A DNA stretch of 64,000 nt from Afipia sp. (GTDB taxonomy: Bacteria; Pseudomonadota; Alphaproteobacteria; Rhizobiales; Xanthobacteraceae): contig JANINQ010000021.1 of NCBI GenBank assembly GCA_024508675.1, forward strand, positions 248,001-312,000. The letters are read 5' to 3'. Shown one piece after another: positions 17,718 to 27,679 of this stretch. A program made the translations under genes and the position numbers. The number at the start of each line of letters is the position of its first letter. Position 1 is the stretch's first letter. The notes beneath the pieces are model-generated. The model had not been told where the DNA came from and did not search any database. It was given only the letters and a program-made list of their open reading frames with translations.

Positions 17718-19310
17718 TCAGCCCTTGACGACCGGCACCGCGACGAAGCGCGACGAGTCTCCGGACTTCACGCGAACCAGAACGCTGTTCTTGTTCTCGT
17801 TGCGCGCAGTGGTGATCGCTTCGCGAACTTCCGCCGGGTTGGACACCAGCTTGCCTGCGACTTCGAGAATGACGTCGCCTTCCTTGAAACCACGCTCGGC
17901 CGACGGACTGTTCGGATCGACGTCGGTCACGACCACGCCTTCCTTGCCCGCGCCGGCCACACTGTTCGCCGGAGCCAGCGTCAGACCGAGGTTCGGCACG
18001 GTGACGTTGCCGCGGGTCGACTTGCCGCTGTCCTTGCGGTCGGAATCCGCGCTCGCAGCCTTGGTATTCGGCAATTCGCCGAGCGTCATGTTCAGGATCT
18101 TGTCCTGGCCCTTGTGAACCACGACCAGCTTGACGGTCTGGCCGGGCGACATGCCGCCGATGGTGCGGGCGAGTTCGCGCGCATCCTTCACCGGCTGGTC
18201 GTTGACCCGCGTGATCACGTCACCGGACTCGACGCCCGCCTTGGCGGCAGGACCGTTGGCCTGCGGCTCGGCAACCAGCGCGCCTTCCGGCTTCTTCAGT
18301 CCGAGGCTGTCGGCGATTTCAGGCGTCACCTGCTGGATCTGGACACCGATCCAGCCGCGGCTGACCGTGCCCTTGTCCTTGAGCTGCTGCACGACATTCT
18401 TCACGGTCGAGGCCGGGATCGCGAAGGCGATGCCGACGCTGCCGCCCGACGGCGAATAGATTGCGGTGTTCACGCCCACCACATCGCCTTCCGTGTTGAA
18501 GGTCGGGCCACCCGAATTGCCCTTGTTCACGGGCGCGTCGATCTGGATGAAATCGTCATACGGACCGTTGCCGATGTCGCGGCCACGCGCCGAGACGATG
18601 CCGGCGGTCACAGTGCCGCCGAGGCCGAACGGATTGCCGACCGCGAGCACCCAGTCACCGATGCGCGGCTGGCCATCGGAGAGTTTGGCAAACGGGAAGT
18701 TGCTGATGCCGTCGACCTTGATCAGCGCAAGGTCGGTGCGCGGATCAGTGCCGATCACCTTCGCGGTGTGCACCTTGCCGTCATCGGTCGTGACCTCGAC
18801 CTTGTCGGCGCCGTCAACGACGTGATTGTTGGTGACAGCAAAGCCGTCAGCCGAGATGAAGAAGCCCGAGCCCTGCCCGGTCATCTGGCCGCCGCCGCGT
18901 CCACCGCGGCCGCCACGGCCACCGGGGAATCCATCCGGACCACCGAAGCGGCGGAAGAAACGCTCCATCGGCGAGTTCGGCGGGAACGGATTGTCTTCCG
19001 GGCTGGCGTTCTCGCCAGTGGTCGCCTTCTCACCGATCCGCACGCGAACCGAGATCACCGATGGCTTCACACGCTCGACAATGTCGGCGAAGCCGACCGG
19101 CTGTTGAACCTGACGGACCTCCTTGTTGACCTGCGCATGAGCGGTCGTGGTGAGCAGATCAAAATTGTTCGACGGGGTCAGGCCGTAGGCGGCGACGCCA
19201 AGGCCCGCGACCACCGACGCCATCAGCGCGAACTTGCGCGCAGAAAAAATCGAACGGCGTGGGGCGACATAGGAAGGCAGTTTGGAAAGATCGGTGGGGC
19301 GGTCGGTCAT
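17718..19310 (-). CDS. degP: Periplasmic serine endoprotease/chaperone, DegP/HtrA (Do-like) family
   Basis: A 530-residue protease that degrades misfolded envelope proteins. The start MTDRPTDLSK at 19310 is preferred since TGGAGA precedes it; the longer frame from 19370 lacks a ribosome site. A membrane anchor/signal lies at about 27-50. The catalytic triad is visible as His in NNHVVDGAD (~164), Asp in RTDLALIKV (~193) and Ser in KGNSGGPTF (~267), followed by two PDZ domains (about 300-390 and 420-520). A Gly/Arg-rich linker (GGRGGRGGRGGGQ) precedes the protease core. Confidence 0.95.
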   Translation of the reverse strand: MTDRPTDLSKLPSYVAPRRSIFSARKFALMASVVAGLGVAAYGLTPSNNFDLLTTTAHAQVNKEVRQVQQPVGFADIVERVKPSVISVRVRIGEKATTGENASPEDNPFPPNSPMERFFRRFGGPDGFPGGRGGRGGRGGGQMTGQGSGFFISADGFAVTNNHVVDGADKVEVTTDDGKVHTAKVIGTDPRTDLALIKVDGISNFPFAKLSDGQPRIGDWVLAVGNPFGLGGTVTAGIVSARGRDIGNGPYDDFIQIDAPVNKGNSGGPTFNTEGDVVGVNTAIYSPSGGSVGIAFAIPASTVKNVVQQLKDKGTVSRGWIGVQIQQVTPEIADSLGLKKPEGALVAEPQANGPAAKAGVESGDVITRVNDQPVKDARELARTIGGMSPGQTVKLVVVHKGQDKILNMTLGELPNTKAASADSDRKDSGKSTRGNVTVPNLGLTLAPANSVAGAGKEGVVVTDVDPNSPSAERGFKEGDVILEVAGKLVSNPAEVREAITTARNENKNSVLVRVKSGDSSRFVAVPVVKG

Positions 19311-19507
19311 AAACAATCTCCAGGGAGCAAGCGGCGAAACGGGTTCGAATCTCGCGGTGCATGTGTGCACCTGTGCTCTGGAAGATGGGGCGCGCCGCCT
19401 TACCGCGCTCTGACGGAGGAATTAATGTTTTGTAATAAAATCAACGCCCAAACGGCCGCCGAAGGATGCGGGACATACCATCCCGGAATCGGTTCGAAAA
19501 CGCCCGA

Positions 19508-20008
19508 TTAAACCGGCTTTTCTGCCGAATCTTCTGCGGCGATCAGCTCCTCCAGCCGCGCCTCTTCCTCGGGGGTGAGTTGGAATGACGCACCCTCCTC
19601 ACCTGCCGCCGCGCGGTTGCGGCGGCGATTGACCAGCCACAGCGCCAGTCCGCCTCCAAGCAATACCAGCGGCGGGACCAGCCAGAGCAGCAGCGTATGG
19701 CCTTCGACGCGCGGCTTGAGCAGCACGAACTCGCCATAGCGCGCGACCAGAAAATCCATCACCTGCTGATCAGTGTTTCCAGCGGCGATCCGCTCGCGCA
19801 CCAGGAGGCGAAGATCGCGCGCCAGCGGCGCATCGGAATCGTCGATGGACTGATTCTGGCAGACCATGCAGCGCAATTCGCGCGACAGGTTGCGCGCCCG
19901 CGCCTCCTGCGCCGGATCGGCCATGATCTCGTCAGGCTGCACAGCATGAAGCACCGACGGCATCAGCGTCAGCGCAAGTGCAAGCAAGACAGGGAGGACG
20001 CGTTTCAT
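19508..20008 (-). CDS. ccmH: Cytochrome c maturation heme-lyase subunit CcmH (CycL)
   Basis: A 166-residue protein with a signal peptide (1-22), the redox motif LRCMVCQNQ (CxxC, about residues 47-50) that reduces apocytochrome c thiols, and a C-terminal transmembrane helix (about 106-127). It lies 5 bp downstream of ccmF and is last in the ccmI-E-F-H unit, matching rhizobial cycHJKL order. The C-terminal tail after the membrane helix is acidic. Confidence 0.95.
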   Translation of the reverse strand: MKRVLPVLLALALTLMPSVLHAVQPDEIMADPAQEARARNLSRELRCMVCQNQSIDDSDAPLARDLRLLVRERIAAGNTDQQVMDFLVARYGEFVLLKPRVEGHTLLLWLVPPLVLLGGGLALWLVNRRRNRAAAGEEGASFQLTPEEEARLEELIAAEDSAEKPV

Positions 20009-20013
20009 CGCGG

Positions 20014-22005
20014 TTACTCCGCCGCCTGCAATGCGCCGGTCTTCTTGCCCGCCTTCGCCGGCTTCGGCGCACCGACGCGCAAGCGCCGGTCGGTCAACGA
20101 CAGGAATCCGCCGAACGCCATGATCACCGGGCCGAACCAGATCAGCAGCACCAGCGGCTTGTGATAGATGCGCACCGCGACCGAGCCGTCGGTATGTGCA
20201 TCACCGAGCGACACGTAGATCTGGCTTGCGCCGCGCGTGAGCAGGGCCGCCTCCGTGGTCGACATCTGGCGTGCCGCGAAGTTGCGCTTCGATGGCGTCA
20301 GGATGCCGATGGTCTTGCCGTCCAGCATCACGGTGAAATGCGATACCGCTTCGCGATAGTTCGGGCCCTGCTGCTGCGTCACGTCATCGAGCCGCACCTG
20401 ATAGCCGCCGACGGTCACGACATCCTTCGGTTTCATGGAGGCGATGTTCTCGCTGTTCCATGTCGTCTCGCAAACGATGCCGATCAGCGCGATGCCGAGG
20501 CCTGCATGGGCGAAGGCCGCACCCCATGCCGAGCGCGGCAGGCCACGCGCACGATGCAGCGATGTGGTGAACGGCGCACGGAACAGTTGGGTGCGCTCCA
20601 TGATGTCGGTCAACGCACCGAGCACGACAAACGCCGCGATGCCGATCATCAGCGGCGCGAATGCAGCACCACCTTTGGTCCATGCCCACAGCACAGCCAT
20701 CGTCACCAGCGCCACGATGCCCACCGCCGTCAAGCGCTGCGCCGCTGCAACAAGATCGCCGCGCTTCCACGCCAGCAGCGGGCCGAACGGCACCGCGATC
20801 ATCAGCGGCAGGAATAAAGGTGCAAACGTCAAATTGAAGAACGGCGCGCCGACGGAAATCTTGTCGCCGGTGAGAACCTCCAGCGCCAGCGGATACAGCG
20901 TGCCGACGAACACCGTGGCGCAGGCCGTGGTGAGCAACAGGTTATTCAGCACCAGAGCACCCTCGCGCGAGATCGGCGCGAACAGACCGCCCTGCTTCAG
21001 CGACGAGGCACGCCATGCGTACAGGCTCAGGCTGCCTCCGATAAAGAGGCACAGGATCATGAGGATGAAGACACCGCGCGCGGGATCGCTGGCGAAGGTA
21101 TGCACCGAAGTCAGCACGCCGGAGCGCACCAGGAACGTGCCGAGCAGCGACAGCGAGAATGTCAGGATCGCCAGCAGCACGGTCCAGACTTTCAGCGCGT
21201 CGCGCTTTTCCATCACCACGGCGGAGTGCAGCAGCGCGGTGCCCGCGAGCCACGGCATCAGCGAGGCATTCTCCACCGGGTCCCAGAACCACCAGCCGCC
21301 CCAGCCGAGTTCGTAATAGGCCCAGTACGACCCCATCGCGATGCCGAGAGTGAGGAATATCCACGCCGTCAGCGTCCACGGACGGACCCACCGCGCCCAT
21401 GCGGCATCGATGCGGCCTTCGATCAGCGCGGCCACAGCGAACGAGAACGAAATCGAGAAGCCGACATAGCCGAGGTAAAGCATCGGCGGATGAATTGCGA
21501 GGCCGACGTCCTGCAGGATCGGATTGAGATCGCGGCCTTCCATCGGCGGATTGGCGATCCGCGCAAACGGATTCGATGTCGCCAGAATGAAAAGATAGAA
21601 CGCGGCGCCGACCCAGCCCTGCACCGCCAGCACATGGGCGCGCAACGAGCGCGGCAGGTTATTGCCGAAAGCCGCCACCAGCGCGCCGAACAGCGCCAGG
21701 ATCAGCACCCAGAGCAGCATCGAGCCTTCGTGGTTTCCCCACACGCCGGTGATCTTGTAGATCATCGGCTTGAGCGAGTGCGAATTCTCGAACACGTTTA
21801 CGACCGAGAAGTCCGAGGTCACGTGCAGCCATGTCAGCGCAGCGAAGGATGCCGCGGTGAACGCAAACTGCGTCAGCGCGGTCGAGCGCGCGACATTCAT
21901 CAGGGCCGGATCGCGCAGCCGCGCGCCGATTACCGGCACTACCGACTGGATCAGCGCCAGAGCGAGCGCCAGCACCAAAGCATAATGGCCAGCCTCCGCG
22001 ATCAC
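20014..22005 (-). CDS. ccmF: Heme lyase subunit CcmF (CycK)
   Basis: A 663-residue polytopic protein with about fifteen transmembrane segments. It carries the WWD heme-handling motif ([19 protein letters not shown], about residue 235) and the conserved periplasmic loops of the family. It transfers heme from CcmE to apocytochrome c together with CcmH and CcmI. Its ATG overlaps the ccmE stop by four bases (ATGA). Confidence 0.96.
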   Translation of the reverse strand: MIAEAGHYALVLALALALIQSVVPVIGARLRDPALMNVARSTALTQFAFTAASFAALTWLHVTSDFSVVNVFENSHSLKPMIYKITGVWGNHEGSMLLWVLILALFGALVAAFGNNLPRSLRAHVLAVQGWVGAAFYLFILATSNPFARIANPPMEGRDLNPILQDVGLAIHPPMLYLGYVGFSISFSFAVAALIEGRIDAAWARWVRPWTLTAWIFLTLGIAMGSYWAYYELGWGGWWFWDPVENASLMPWLAGTALLHSAVVMEKRDALKVWTVLLAILTFSLSLLGTFLVRSGVLTSVHTFASDPARGVFILMILCLFIGGSLSLYAWRASSLKQGGLFAPISREGALVLNNLLLTTACATVFVGTLYPLALEVLTGDKISVGAPFFNLTFAPLFLPLMIAVPFGPLLAWKRGDLVAAAQRLTAVGIVALVTMAVLWAWTKGGAAFAPLMIGIAAFVVLGALTDIMERTQLFRAPFTTSLHRARGLPRSAWGAAFAHAGLGIALIGIVCETTWNSENIASMKPKDVVTVGGYQVRLDDVTQQQGPNYREAVSHFTVMLDGKTIGILTPSKRNFAARQMSTTEAALLTRGASQIYVSLGDAHTDGSVAVRIYHKPLVLLIWFGPVIMAFGGFLSLTDRRLRVGAPKPAKAGKKTGALQAAE

Positions 22006-22481
22006 TTCGCCGCTCCCTGCGCCGAGGACGGCTTCGCCTTCTTCTCGTAGTCGTCCTTCCAGTGCCCGGTCTTCTTCAGTTCGTCCGCGACGGGTTTGGG
22101 CACATAAGTCTCGTCATGCTTGGCGAGAACCGTGTCGGCCTTGAACACGCCGCTGCCGTCAAGCGAACCCTCGGTAATCACGCCCTGCCCCTCGCGGAAC
22201 AGATCCGGCAAAATTCCCTGATAAGCTACGGGCAAGGTTGAATTTCCGTCGGTGACGTCAAACTTCACCTTAAGCTGTTCGCCGCGCACCAGCGATCCCT
22301 CGCGCACCATGCCGCCGAGGCGGAACCGCTGGCCGGGTTTGATCTGCTTTTCGGCGGCCATGGTCGGCGTCGAAAAGAACACGATGGAGTCGCGCAGCGC
22401 GTTGAGTACCAGCGCGGCGGCAATCGCCAGCACCACCAGCGCGCCTCCAATCAATGTCAGTCGCCGCTGCTTGCGAGTCAT
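22002..22481 (-). CDS. ccmE: Heme chaperone CcmE (CycJ)
   Basis: A 159-residue membrane-anchored periplasmic heme chaperone. The start [13 protein letters not shown] at 22481 gives the usual N-terminus; an in-frame ATG at 22502 adds seven residues. A transmembrane anchor spans about 8-30. The heme-binding segment [12 protein letters not shown] contains the covalent His and the downstream Tyr. The C-terminus is lysine-rich. It is translationally coupled to ccmF. Confidence 0.95.
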   Translation of the reverse strand: MTRKQRRLTLIGGALVVLAIAAALVLNALRDSIVFFSTPTMAAEKQIKPGQRFRLGGMVREGSLVRGEQLKVKFDVTDGNSTLPVAYQGILPDLFREGQGVITEGSLDGSGVFKADTVLAKHDETYVPKPVADELKKTGHWKDDYEKKAKPSSAQGAAK

Positions 22482-22515
22482 CGGTCGTCTCTCATCCTGC
22501 ACATTGCCCGTAGTT

Positions 22516-22599
22516 CGTCATTGCGAGGAGCACTTGCGACGAAGCAATCCAGCTTCTCGCACTCCCGAGATGGATTGCTTCGCTTCGCTCGCAATGACG
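22516..22599. repeat. Dispersed inverted repeat, CGTCATTGCGAG family
   Basis: Perfect outer arms CGTCATTGCGAG (22516-22527) and CTCGCAATGACG (22588-22599) enclose perfect inner arms GAAGCAATCCA (22541-22551) and TGGATTGCTTC (22571-22581). The element separates ccmI from ccmE, so it would be transcribed as a long hairpin inside the ccm operon. Related copies are at 52696-52846 and 62812-62886, with a half copy at 29116. Confidence 0.85.
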
Positions 22600-22618
22600 G
22601 AGAAGGCACCATCTGCAT

Positions 22619-23719
22619 TTACCCATCCAGCCCAAGGCTCTTGAGGCCGTCGTTCAGAATCTGGAGCCGCGCGGCGTCGCCGCTGACAGCCTGCCGCGCC
22701 TCAGTCAGTGCAGCCTGCGCCTTGTCGCGCTCGCCAAGAACCATATAGGCGCGCACCAGCCGCAACCAGCCTTCCACGTCGTTGCCGTTGTCCTTCAGCC
22801 GCGCGGCGAGGCGATCCACCATCCCGCGGATCATGGTATTGCGGTCGCCTTCGCTCATGTCCTTGGCGGCTGCGATGGTGTCATCCGACAGCTTCGGCGC
22901 GACCACGCCGGCGCGCACCAGCGCCTCCTGCACCAGCGGACGCCACGGCGCATCCGTCGGCGCAGAGGCAAGCATGTCGCGCCAGATCTTCACCGCGTCG
23001 TCCTTGCGGCCGTCCTGCTGCGCGGCGACGCCCATGAAATAGCGCGCCTTCACTTCATTCGGATCGAGCGCGAGGGCGCGGTCGAACTCGGTCTTGGCGT
23101 CGGCGGTGACCACACCGCCGCTTGCTGCAGCGATGGCCTCACCGAGATCGGCGCGGCGCGAGGCGCTCTCGCCGTTGTAGGTAATCGAGTTGCGCCACGC
23201 GCGCGCTGCATCGTCATAGCGCCCGATCCGCGCCAGCACCGGAGCAAGCACCTCCCAGCCCCGCCCATCGGTCGGATTCTTTTCGAGATGGGTTTCCACC
23301 TGCGCGATCAGCTTGTCCATCGAGGCGGTCGCAACCGCCGCGCGGCTGCGCTCCGACAGCGGAAAGTCGCCGAGCGATGGCGAGCCGAATGTCGCGTAAA
23401 GCCCGACGGCCAGCAGCGGCAGCGCCGTGAGCGCGATCACCGCGACAGCGCGGCGAAACCAGAGGTTCGATGGCGCTGAGGCGCTCTCTTCAGCCTCGGA
23501 TGCCGCAAGCAGCCGGCGGCTGATCTCAACGCGCGCAGCTTCCGCCTCATTGGTGCCGATCAGGCCCGCTTCGGCATCGCGCTGAACCTCCGCAAGCTGA
23601 TCCTTGTAAACCGCCATCTCGGTGCCCTCGCGCGCCGACGCATTGCGCTGACCGAGCGGCCACAACACGGCAAACACCGCGGCGGCTGTCATCAGCGCAA
23701 GCACGAACCAGAGAGTCAT
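22619..23719 (-). CDS. ccmI: Cytochrome c biogenesis protein CcmI (CycH)
   Basis: A 366-residue apocytochrome c chaperone. It begins with a transmembrane helix (about 3-22), a cytoplasmic loop with a leucine-rich stretch, a second helix near 90-112, and then a periplasmic TPR region from about 130 to the end. It hands apocytochrome to CcmF/CcmH. It is the first gene of the leftward ccm group, separated from ccmE by a palindromic repeat. Confidence 0.93.
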   Translation of the reverse strand: MTLWFVLALMTAAAVFAVLWPLGQRNASAREGTEMAVYKDQLAEVQRDAEAGLIGTNEAEAARVEISRRLLAASEAEESASAPSNLWFRRAVAVIALTALPLLAVGLYATFGSPSLGDFPLSERSRAAVATASMDKLIAQVETHLEKNPTDGRGWEVLAPVLARIGRYDDAARAWRNSITYNGESASRRADLGEAIAAASGGVVTADAKTEFDRALALDPNEVKARYFMGVAAQQDGRKDDAVKIWRDMLASAPTDAPWRPLVQEALVRAGVVAPKLSDDTIAAAKDMSEGDRNTMIRGMVDRLAARLKDNGNDVEGWLRLVRAYMVLGERDKAQAALTEARQAVSGDAARLQILNDGLKSLGLDG

Positions 23720-23917
23720 TTCAAAGGGTTCCCGGGCGAAACCTAGAAGCGTTGTAAACGGCTTTTCCGGGGCGGGTTACACCATGGCTGGCGGGTGGGC
23801 GCAATTGACATTTCCGTCACGGATTCAATGCGTTTTGAGGCCAGAGATTGGCCATTCGGGCAGGAATCGCTGCGGGGAGAATAAACCCGTACCGGCGGCG
23901 GGCAGCCTTGCGCCAGA

Positions 23918-25336
23918 TCAACCGGCGCGGGTCTGCTTGCCGGGCTTCGCGGTCTCGGCCGCCTTGCGCTCGACGGGCTTGGCCATCTCGGCGGCCTTGC
24001 TCATCAGCGAGGCGTAATCGGGGCCGAACATCACTTCGCAGAAGCGGATCGCCGCTTCCATCTGCATCTTGCGGAAGGCGCGAACCTTGGGATCGGGCGT
24101 GCGCAGGGATTCCACCAATGTCTCGGTGGCCTTCTCGACATAGTGCTGCAGCTCGGTATGGGCGCGCAGCGACACTTCGTTGATGGCGAGTTCGCTGGCG
24201 TAGTTGCGGCAGATCGCGACAAAGTCGATCAGCGAAGCTGTCTCCTCCACGTCGTCCGGATCGATCCGGTTCGCCGTGGTCACATCCTTGTCCGGTCCCT
24301 GCCGCAGCAGACGGCGCACGCGGCCCGGCACGCCGTCGATTTCGGACTGCAGCGAATTCGAGATTTCCGAGCGGATAGCGGCGAGCTGTTTGCCCCAGGC
24401 CGAGTCCGAGCGGATGTCGAGTTCGGTGCGCAAGCCGCGAACGCCGTCATGCAGCGTCTTGAGATGATTGGAGGTGTCCTGGAAATGCCCGCGCTTGATG
24501 TCGTTGCGCAGTTCGGATGCGACGCGCGACAGATCGTGGATCGCCATGGTCACGGTGACGCCGAATGGCGTCCCCGCAACGCGGATTTCGCCGTCGGATG
24601 CCGCGACGGCAATGCCGAGGCGGACGATCTGCCATGGCGCCGCCAGCCGCTGCATCACCATGGATATGGCAAACGGCAGAACCTGCGGCGTCTGCAACGC
24701 GGGCTGGTTGAGCGCCGCCATGATCGAGGCGACATGCGATTCCGCGAACACACGGATATGCCCGGTCAGCTTGTTGCTGAGTTTGTCGAGTGTCTCGCTG
24801 GCGGCGAGCACGGCGCCGATGGGCGCGATGTCCTCTACCACGCTCGGCGCGCCGAGCCTGCCCAGCGTGCGCTGGCGATCGCCGGCAGAGAGCGCGCCGG
24901 TGACATTGGCGATGGCTTCGGAGGCCGTGGCCTGCACCGCGCGAACCGCCGCATTGATTTCGGGAGTTGTGGTGGCCTGCGCCAGCGTGGCCTCAAAGGC
25001 GCGGACGGCTTCGGGATTGCCCTCACGGCCGAACCACATCCAGACCGGGGCCAGTGACGAACGCCTGATCTGGCCGGGTCTGATGTGGGGGATATTTTCA
25101 ACGAGGAACGGCTCGAGCGGACGGAACACCAGCCGCATCGGATCGTCCGTGCGCGGGGTCATGTCCTCGCTCGGCGCGCGCACGATCATGCGCAGTTGCT
25201 CAAGCACGAAATTGGCGACGGCGACGTCCTCGCCGCGCTCAATGGCCCGCTCGAACTCGCGCATGAGCAGCGCCTGCGCCTTCGGCGGAAGCTGCCCCAG
25301 ATACTCTCTCAATCGCTCGATCGACGATTGGCTCAT
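23918..25336 (-). CDS. Conserved protein of unknown function, helical, cytoplasmic
   Basis: A 472-residue protein without signal peptide or transmembrane helices. It is rich in Ala, Glu and Arg and predicted mostly helical. The N-terminus (SSIERLREYLGQLPPKAQALLMREFERAIERG) is amphipathic and the C-terminal 30 residues are Lys/Ala-rich. No motif I can name is present. Codon use and GC match the core genome, and it lies beside the ccm genes on the same strand with a 198-bp gap. I do not recognise the family. Confidence 0.8.
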   Translation of the reverse strand: MSQSSIERLREYLGQLPPKAQALLMREFERAIERGEDVAVANFVLEQLRMIVRAPSEDMTPRTDDPMRLVFRPLEPFLVENIPHIRPGQIRRSSLAPVWMWFGREGNPEAVRAFEATLAQATTTPEINAAVRAVQATASEAIANVTGALSAGDRQRTLGRLGAPSVVEDIAPIGAVLAASETLDKLSNKLTGHIRVFAESHVASIMAALNQPALQTPQVLPFAISMVMQRLAAPWQIVRLGIAVAASDGEIRVAGTPFGVTVTMAIHDLSRVASELRNDIKRGHFQDTSNHLKTLHDGVRGLRTELDIRSDSAWGKQLAAIRSEISNSLQSEIDGVPGRVRRLLRQGPDKDVTTANRIDPDDVEETASLIDFVAICRNYASELAINEVSLRAHTELQHYVEKATETLVESLRTPDPKVRAFRKMQMEAAIRFCEVMFGPDYASLMSKAAEMAKPVERKAAETAKPGKQTRAG

Positions 25337-25452
25337 GCGCCCAAACGCTCACCCTGACAGGAGCCCGGCAGGGCTCCACCGGGCTTCATAGCCGGAACGT
25401 CGTTAATTTCGCGTTGAGGAACAGGGATTTGGAGCGGCTCGCCGCACACCCG

Positions 25453-26043
25453 TTATCCTTGCCTGCGCTGACGGAAGGCCGCCACCTTATGCCTGTTTCC
25501 GCACAGCGCCATGCTGCACCATCGCCGGCGGTGAGACTTGGTCCGATCGTAGAACCACATGGTGCAGGTTCCATCCTCGCATTTGCGGATCAAGGTAAAA
25601 TCATCGCCTGCCAGAAGCTCAGCGGCAGACTCCGCAACGGGAGCAAGCAGTTGCTCGGGCGTCTTAATGGCGCGCCGCCGCGCAAGGCGCAGGCCCGCTT
25701 CCTCGCAGACGAGCTCAGAATGGCTGGGCGCTTTCGCAAGAAAATCGTTGAGCGGCTCGGGATCGACCTTGCCGCCATTCTTGCGCGCGCTGACCAGGGT
25801 CCGGACAATTTCACGCAACGCCCGCGCGACCCTCAACAATCCACGCATTTGCGCTGGCGCTATTGCACCCGCTTGATACCAGCCAGCACGGATCAGCCAT
25901 CGCACCACATCCTCATCGCAAATCCATGAGTCGACTGGATTTCCGTCGATCTGCGCAATCGTGTTCAGCAGATCGAGCGCGGGGTGATCGGCCGCAACGG
26001 GAGGCCACGAAGTCCCCTGCTGATCCGGGGCACCGGTCGTCAT
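25453..26043 (-). CDS. CGNR zinc-finger transcriptional regulator (ABATE domain)
   Basis: A 196-residue regulator. The start at 26043 (MTTGAPDQQG) is chosen because AAGGAG stands eight bases upstream; an ATG at 26070 would add nine residues. The N-terminal stress-induced/ABATE domain includes DHPALDLLNTI, and the C-terminal zinc finger has CEDGTC and the name-giving CGNR, here WCSMALCGNRHKVAAFRQRR. It is divergent from an alpha/beta hydrolase that it probably controls. Confidence 0.93.
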   Translation of the reverse strand: MTTGAPDQQGTSWPPVAADHPALDLLNTIAQIDGNPVDSWICDEDVVRWLIRAGWYQAGAIAPAQMRGLLRVARALREIVRTLVSARKNGGKVDPEPLNDFLAKAPSHSELVCEEAGLRLARRRAIKTPEQLLAPVAESAAELLAGDDFTLIRKCEDGTCTMWFYDRTKSHRRRWCSMALCGNRHKVAAFRQRRQG

Positions 26044-26070
26044 CAATTTCTCCTTGGTGGTCACAAACAT

Positions 26071-26140
26071 GTAACCTTTAAAATATCCTTTGACAAGTTA
26101 CGAAGGCGCAGTAACCCTATAAACCTTATTTAACGGTTAC
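26071..26140. promoter_or_regulatory. Divergent promoter region with four GTAAC-type boxes
   Basis: Between the CGNR regulator and the hydrolase the motif GTAAC(C) recurs in both orientations: GTAACC at 26071 and 26111, GTTAC at 26097 and GGTTAC at 26135. GTAACC (26111-26116) and GGTTAC (26135-26140) form a perfect inverted pair. TTGACA lies at 26090-26095 and TATAAA at 26118-26123. The spacing looks like a regulator-binding array; the binder is inferred to be the CGNR protein. Confidence 0.5.
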
Positions 26141-26153
26141 AAAGGATCGAGCC

Positions 26154-27041
26154 ATGACTGCCGAAACTTTCCTCTCCACACCCCACACCGTTGTCCGGAT
26201 CATCGAGGCTGACGGTGTAAATGTCTTCTATCGCGAGGCCGGCCAGCCGGATGCGCCTGCGATCCTGTTGCTGCATGGTTTCCCGACCTCGTCTCACATG
26301 TTCAGGGATCTCATCCCGCAACTCGCAGGCAAATATCGTGTTGTCGCTCCCGATCTTCCGGGCTTCGGGTTCACAACCGTTCCTCCCGCACGCAACTATC
26401 GCTACACATTCGATCAGTTGGCGGAGACCACAAACGCTTTCGTGGATGCCCTCGGCCTGAAGCGCTACGCAATCTATGTGTTCGATTACGGCGCGCCCGT
26501 GGGGTACCGGCTCGCCCTGGCCCATCCCGAACGCGTTTCGGCAATCATCTCGCAGAATGGCAACGCGTATGAAGACGGCCTGAGTGATGCGTGGAATCCA
26601 ATCCAGCGCTATTGGCAGGACCCGACACGAGAGAACCGCGATGCACTTCGCGGCTTTCTGACCCTGGAAGGAACGCGCGGACAATACACGACCGGGGTCA
26701 GCCATCCTGAAAGCATCGCTCCGGAATCCTACACGCTCGACCAGGCTTTGCTCGACCGGCCCGGCAATGCTGACATCCAGCTCGATCTGTTTCTGGACTA
26801 CGCCTCGAACGTCAAACTTTATCCGGCGTTTCAGGCCTACTTCCGTTCAGCAAAACCGCCAACGCTGGCAATCTGGGGGAAGAACGATCCGTTCTTCATT
26901 CCTCCCGGCGCCGAGGCCTATCGCCGCGACAACCCTAACGCCAGCGTGCAATTGCTGGACACTGGACATTTCGCGCTTGAAACACACGCGAACGAGATTG
27001 CCGTCGCGATCGATCAACTGATGAGCCGCGCCGCCGCCTGA
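26154..27041 (+). CDS. Alpha/beta hydrolase, epoxide hydrolase/haloalkane dehalogenase-like
   Basis: A 295-residue cytoplasmic hydrolase. The oxyanion motif is LHGFPTSS, the nucleophile elbow is VFDYGAPVG with Asp111 as nucleophile, the acid lies near WGKNDPFF and the His in DTGHFALE. An Asp nucleophile fits epoxide hydrolases and haloalkane dehalogenases rather than esterases. An AAAGGA ribosome site precedes the ATG. Divergence from the CGNR regulator suggests substrate-dependent induction. Confidence 0.9.
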   Translation: MTAETFLSTPHTVVRIIEADGVNVFYREAGQPDAPAILLLHGFPTSSHMFRDLIPQLAGKYRVVAPDLPGFGFTTVPPARNYRYTFDQLAETTNAFVDALGLKRYAIYVFDYGAPVGYRLALAHPERVSAIISQNGNAYEDGLSDAWNPIQRYWQDPTRENRDALRGFLTLEGTRGQYTTGVSHPESIAPESYTLDQALLDRPGNADIQLDLFLDYASNVKLYPAFQAYFRSAKPPTLAIWGKNDPFFIPPGAEAYRRDNPNASVQLLDTGHFALETHANEIAVAIDQLMSRAAA

Positions 27042-27122
27042 GCAATGAATCAAAAAGCCGCGCGGCTCGTCGGATAACGAACCGGGCGGCTTTGAATGAA
27101 ACGTGTTTGCGTCACAACGCCG

Positions 27123-27596
27123 TCACCCCACCGCCGCCCACGTGCCGTCCGGATTGCGGCAGGCGGTCCCGCGCTCCACGGTCGGCTGGCCGTTGATGTA
27201 GACCGTGTGGCTGAAGGCGCGGCAACGGGTTCCGCGTTTGGTGTAAGCCGGCCCCGGCACGATGTTGCCATAGCGGCCGGTTTCCGGATTGCGCCAGTCC
27301 ACCGGCGCGCCGGGCGCGCCCCGGTCGAGCGCGGTCATTTCGGCCTCATAGGCATACTGCCGATCCTGCTCATCCATCGACGCGCCGATCCGGTTGCCGA
27401 TCAGGCCGCCGATCGCCGCTCCCGCCATTGCTGCACCGACACGCTCGCCGGTTCCACCGCCAATCGCCGACCCGATCAGCGCGCCACTGACTGCGCCGAG
27501 CACGGTTCCGGAATTTTCCTTCGGGCCGCTGTCGGCGGCGCATCCGCCAAGTGCCAGCGCGGCGCTGAGAAAGATGGCTGTCTTCGGAAAGTGCAT
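27123..27596 (-). CDS. Glycine-zipper outer-membrane lipoprotein (17-kDa-antigen type)
   Basis: A 157-residue lipoprotein with lipobox LGGC (Cys at about 19). A glycine-zipper stretch of small residues follows at about 30-70, rich in GxxxG patterns (GAVSGALIG, GAAIGGLIGNRIG). A C-terminal domain with paired Cys (TRCRAFSH and TACRNPDG) ends the protein. It resembles rickettsial/rhizobial surface antigens with a structural envelope role. It is monocistronic as far as can be seen. Confidence 0.85.
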   Translation of the reverse strand: MHFPKTAIFLSAALALGGCAADSGPKENSGTVLGAVSGALIGSAIGGGTGERVGAAMAGAAIGGLIGNRIGASMDEQDRQYAYEAEMTALDRGAPGAPVDWRNPETGRYGNIVPGPAYTKRGTRCRAFSHTVYINGQPTVERGTACRNPDGTWAAVG

Positions 27597-27679
27597 ATCG
27601 TCGTCCCCATACGCAGCGGACGAGGATCGCCCGGCGGGGCGCCGTTGGAACGGATGAATGGGGCGACAGAACGGCGGCT

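Noticed and set aside
19336-19352. GGGTTCGAATC resembling a tRNA T-arm
   Set aside because: No matching D-arm, anticodon arm or acceptor stem was found around it; it is the degP leader.
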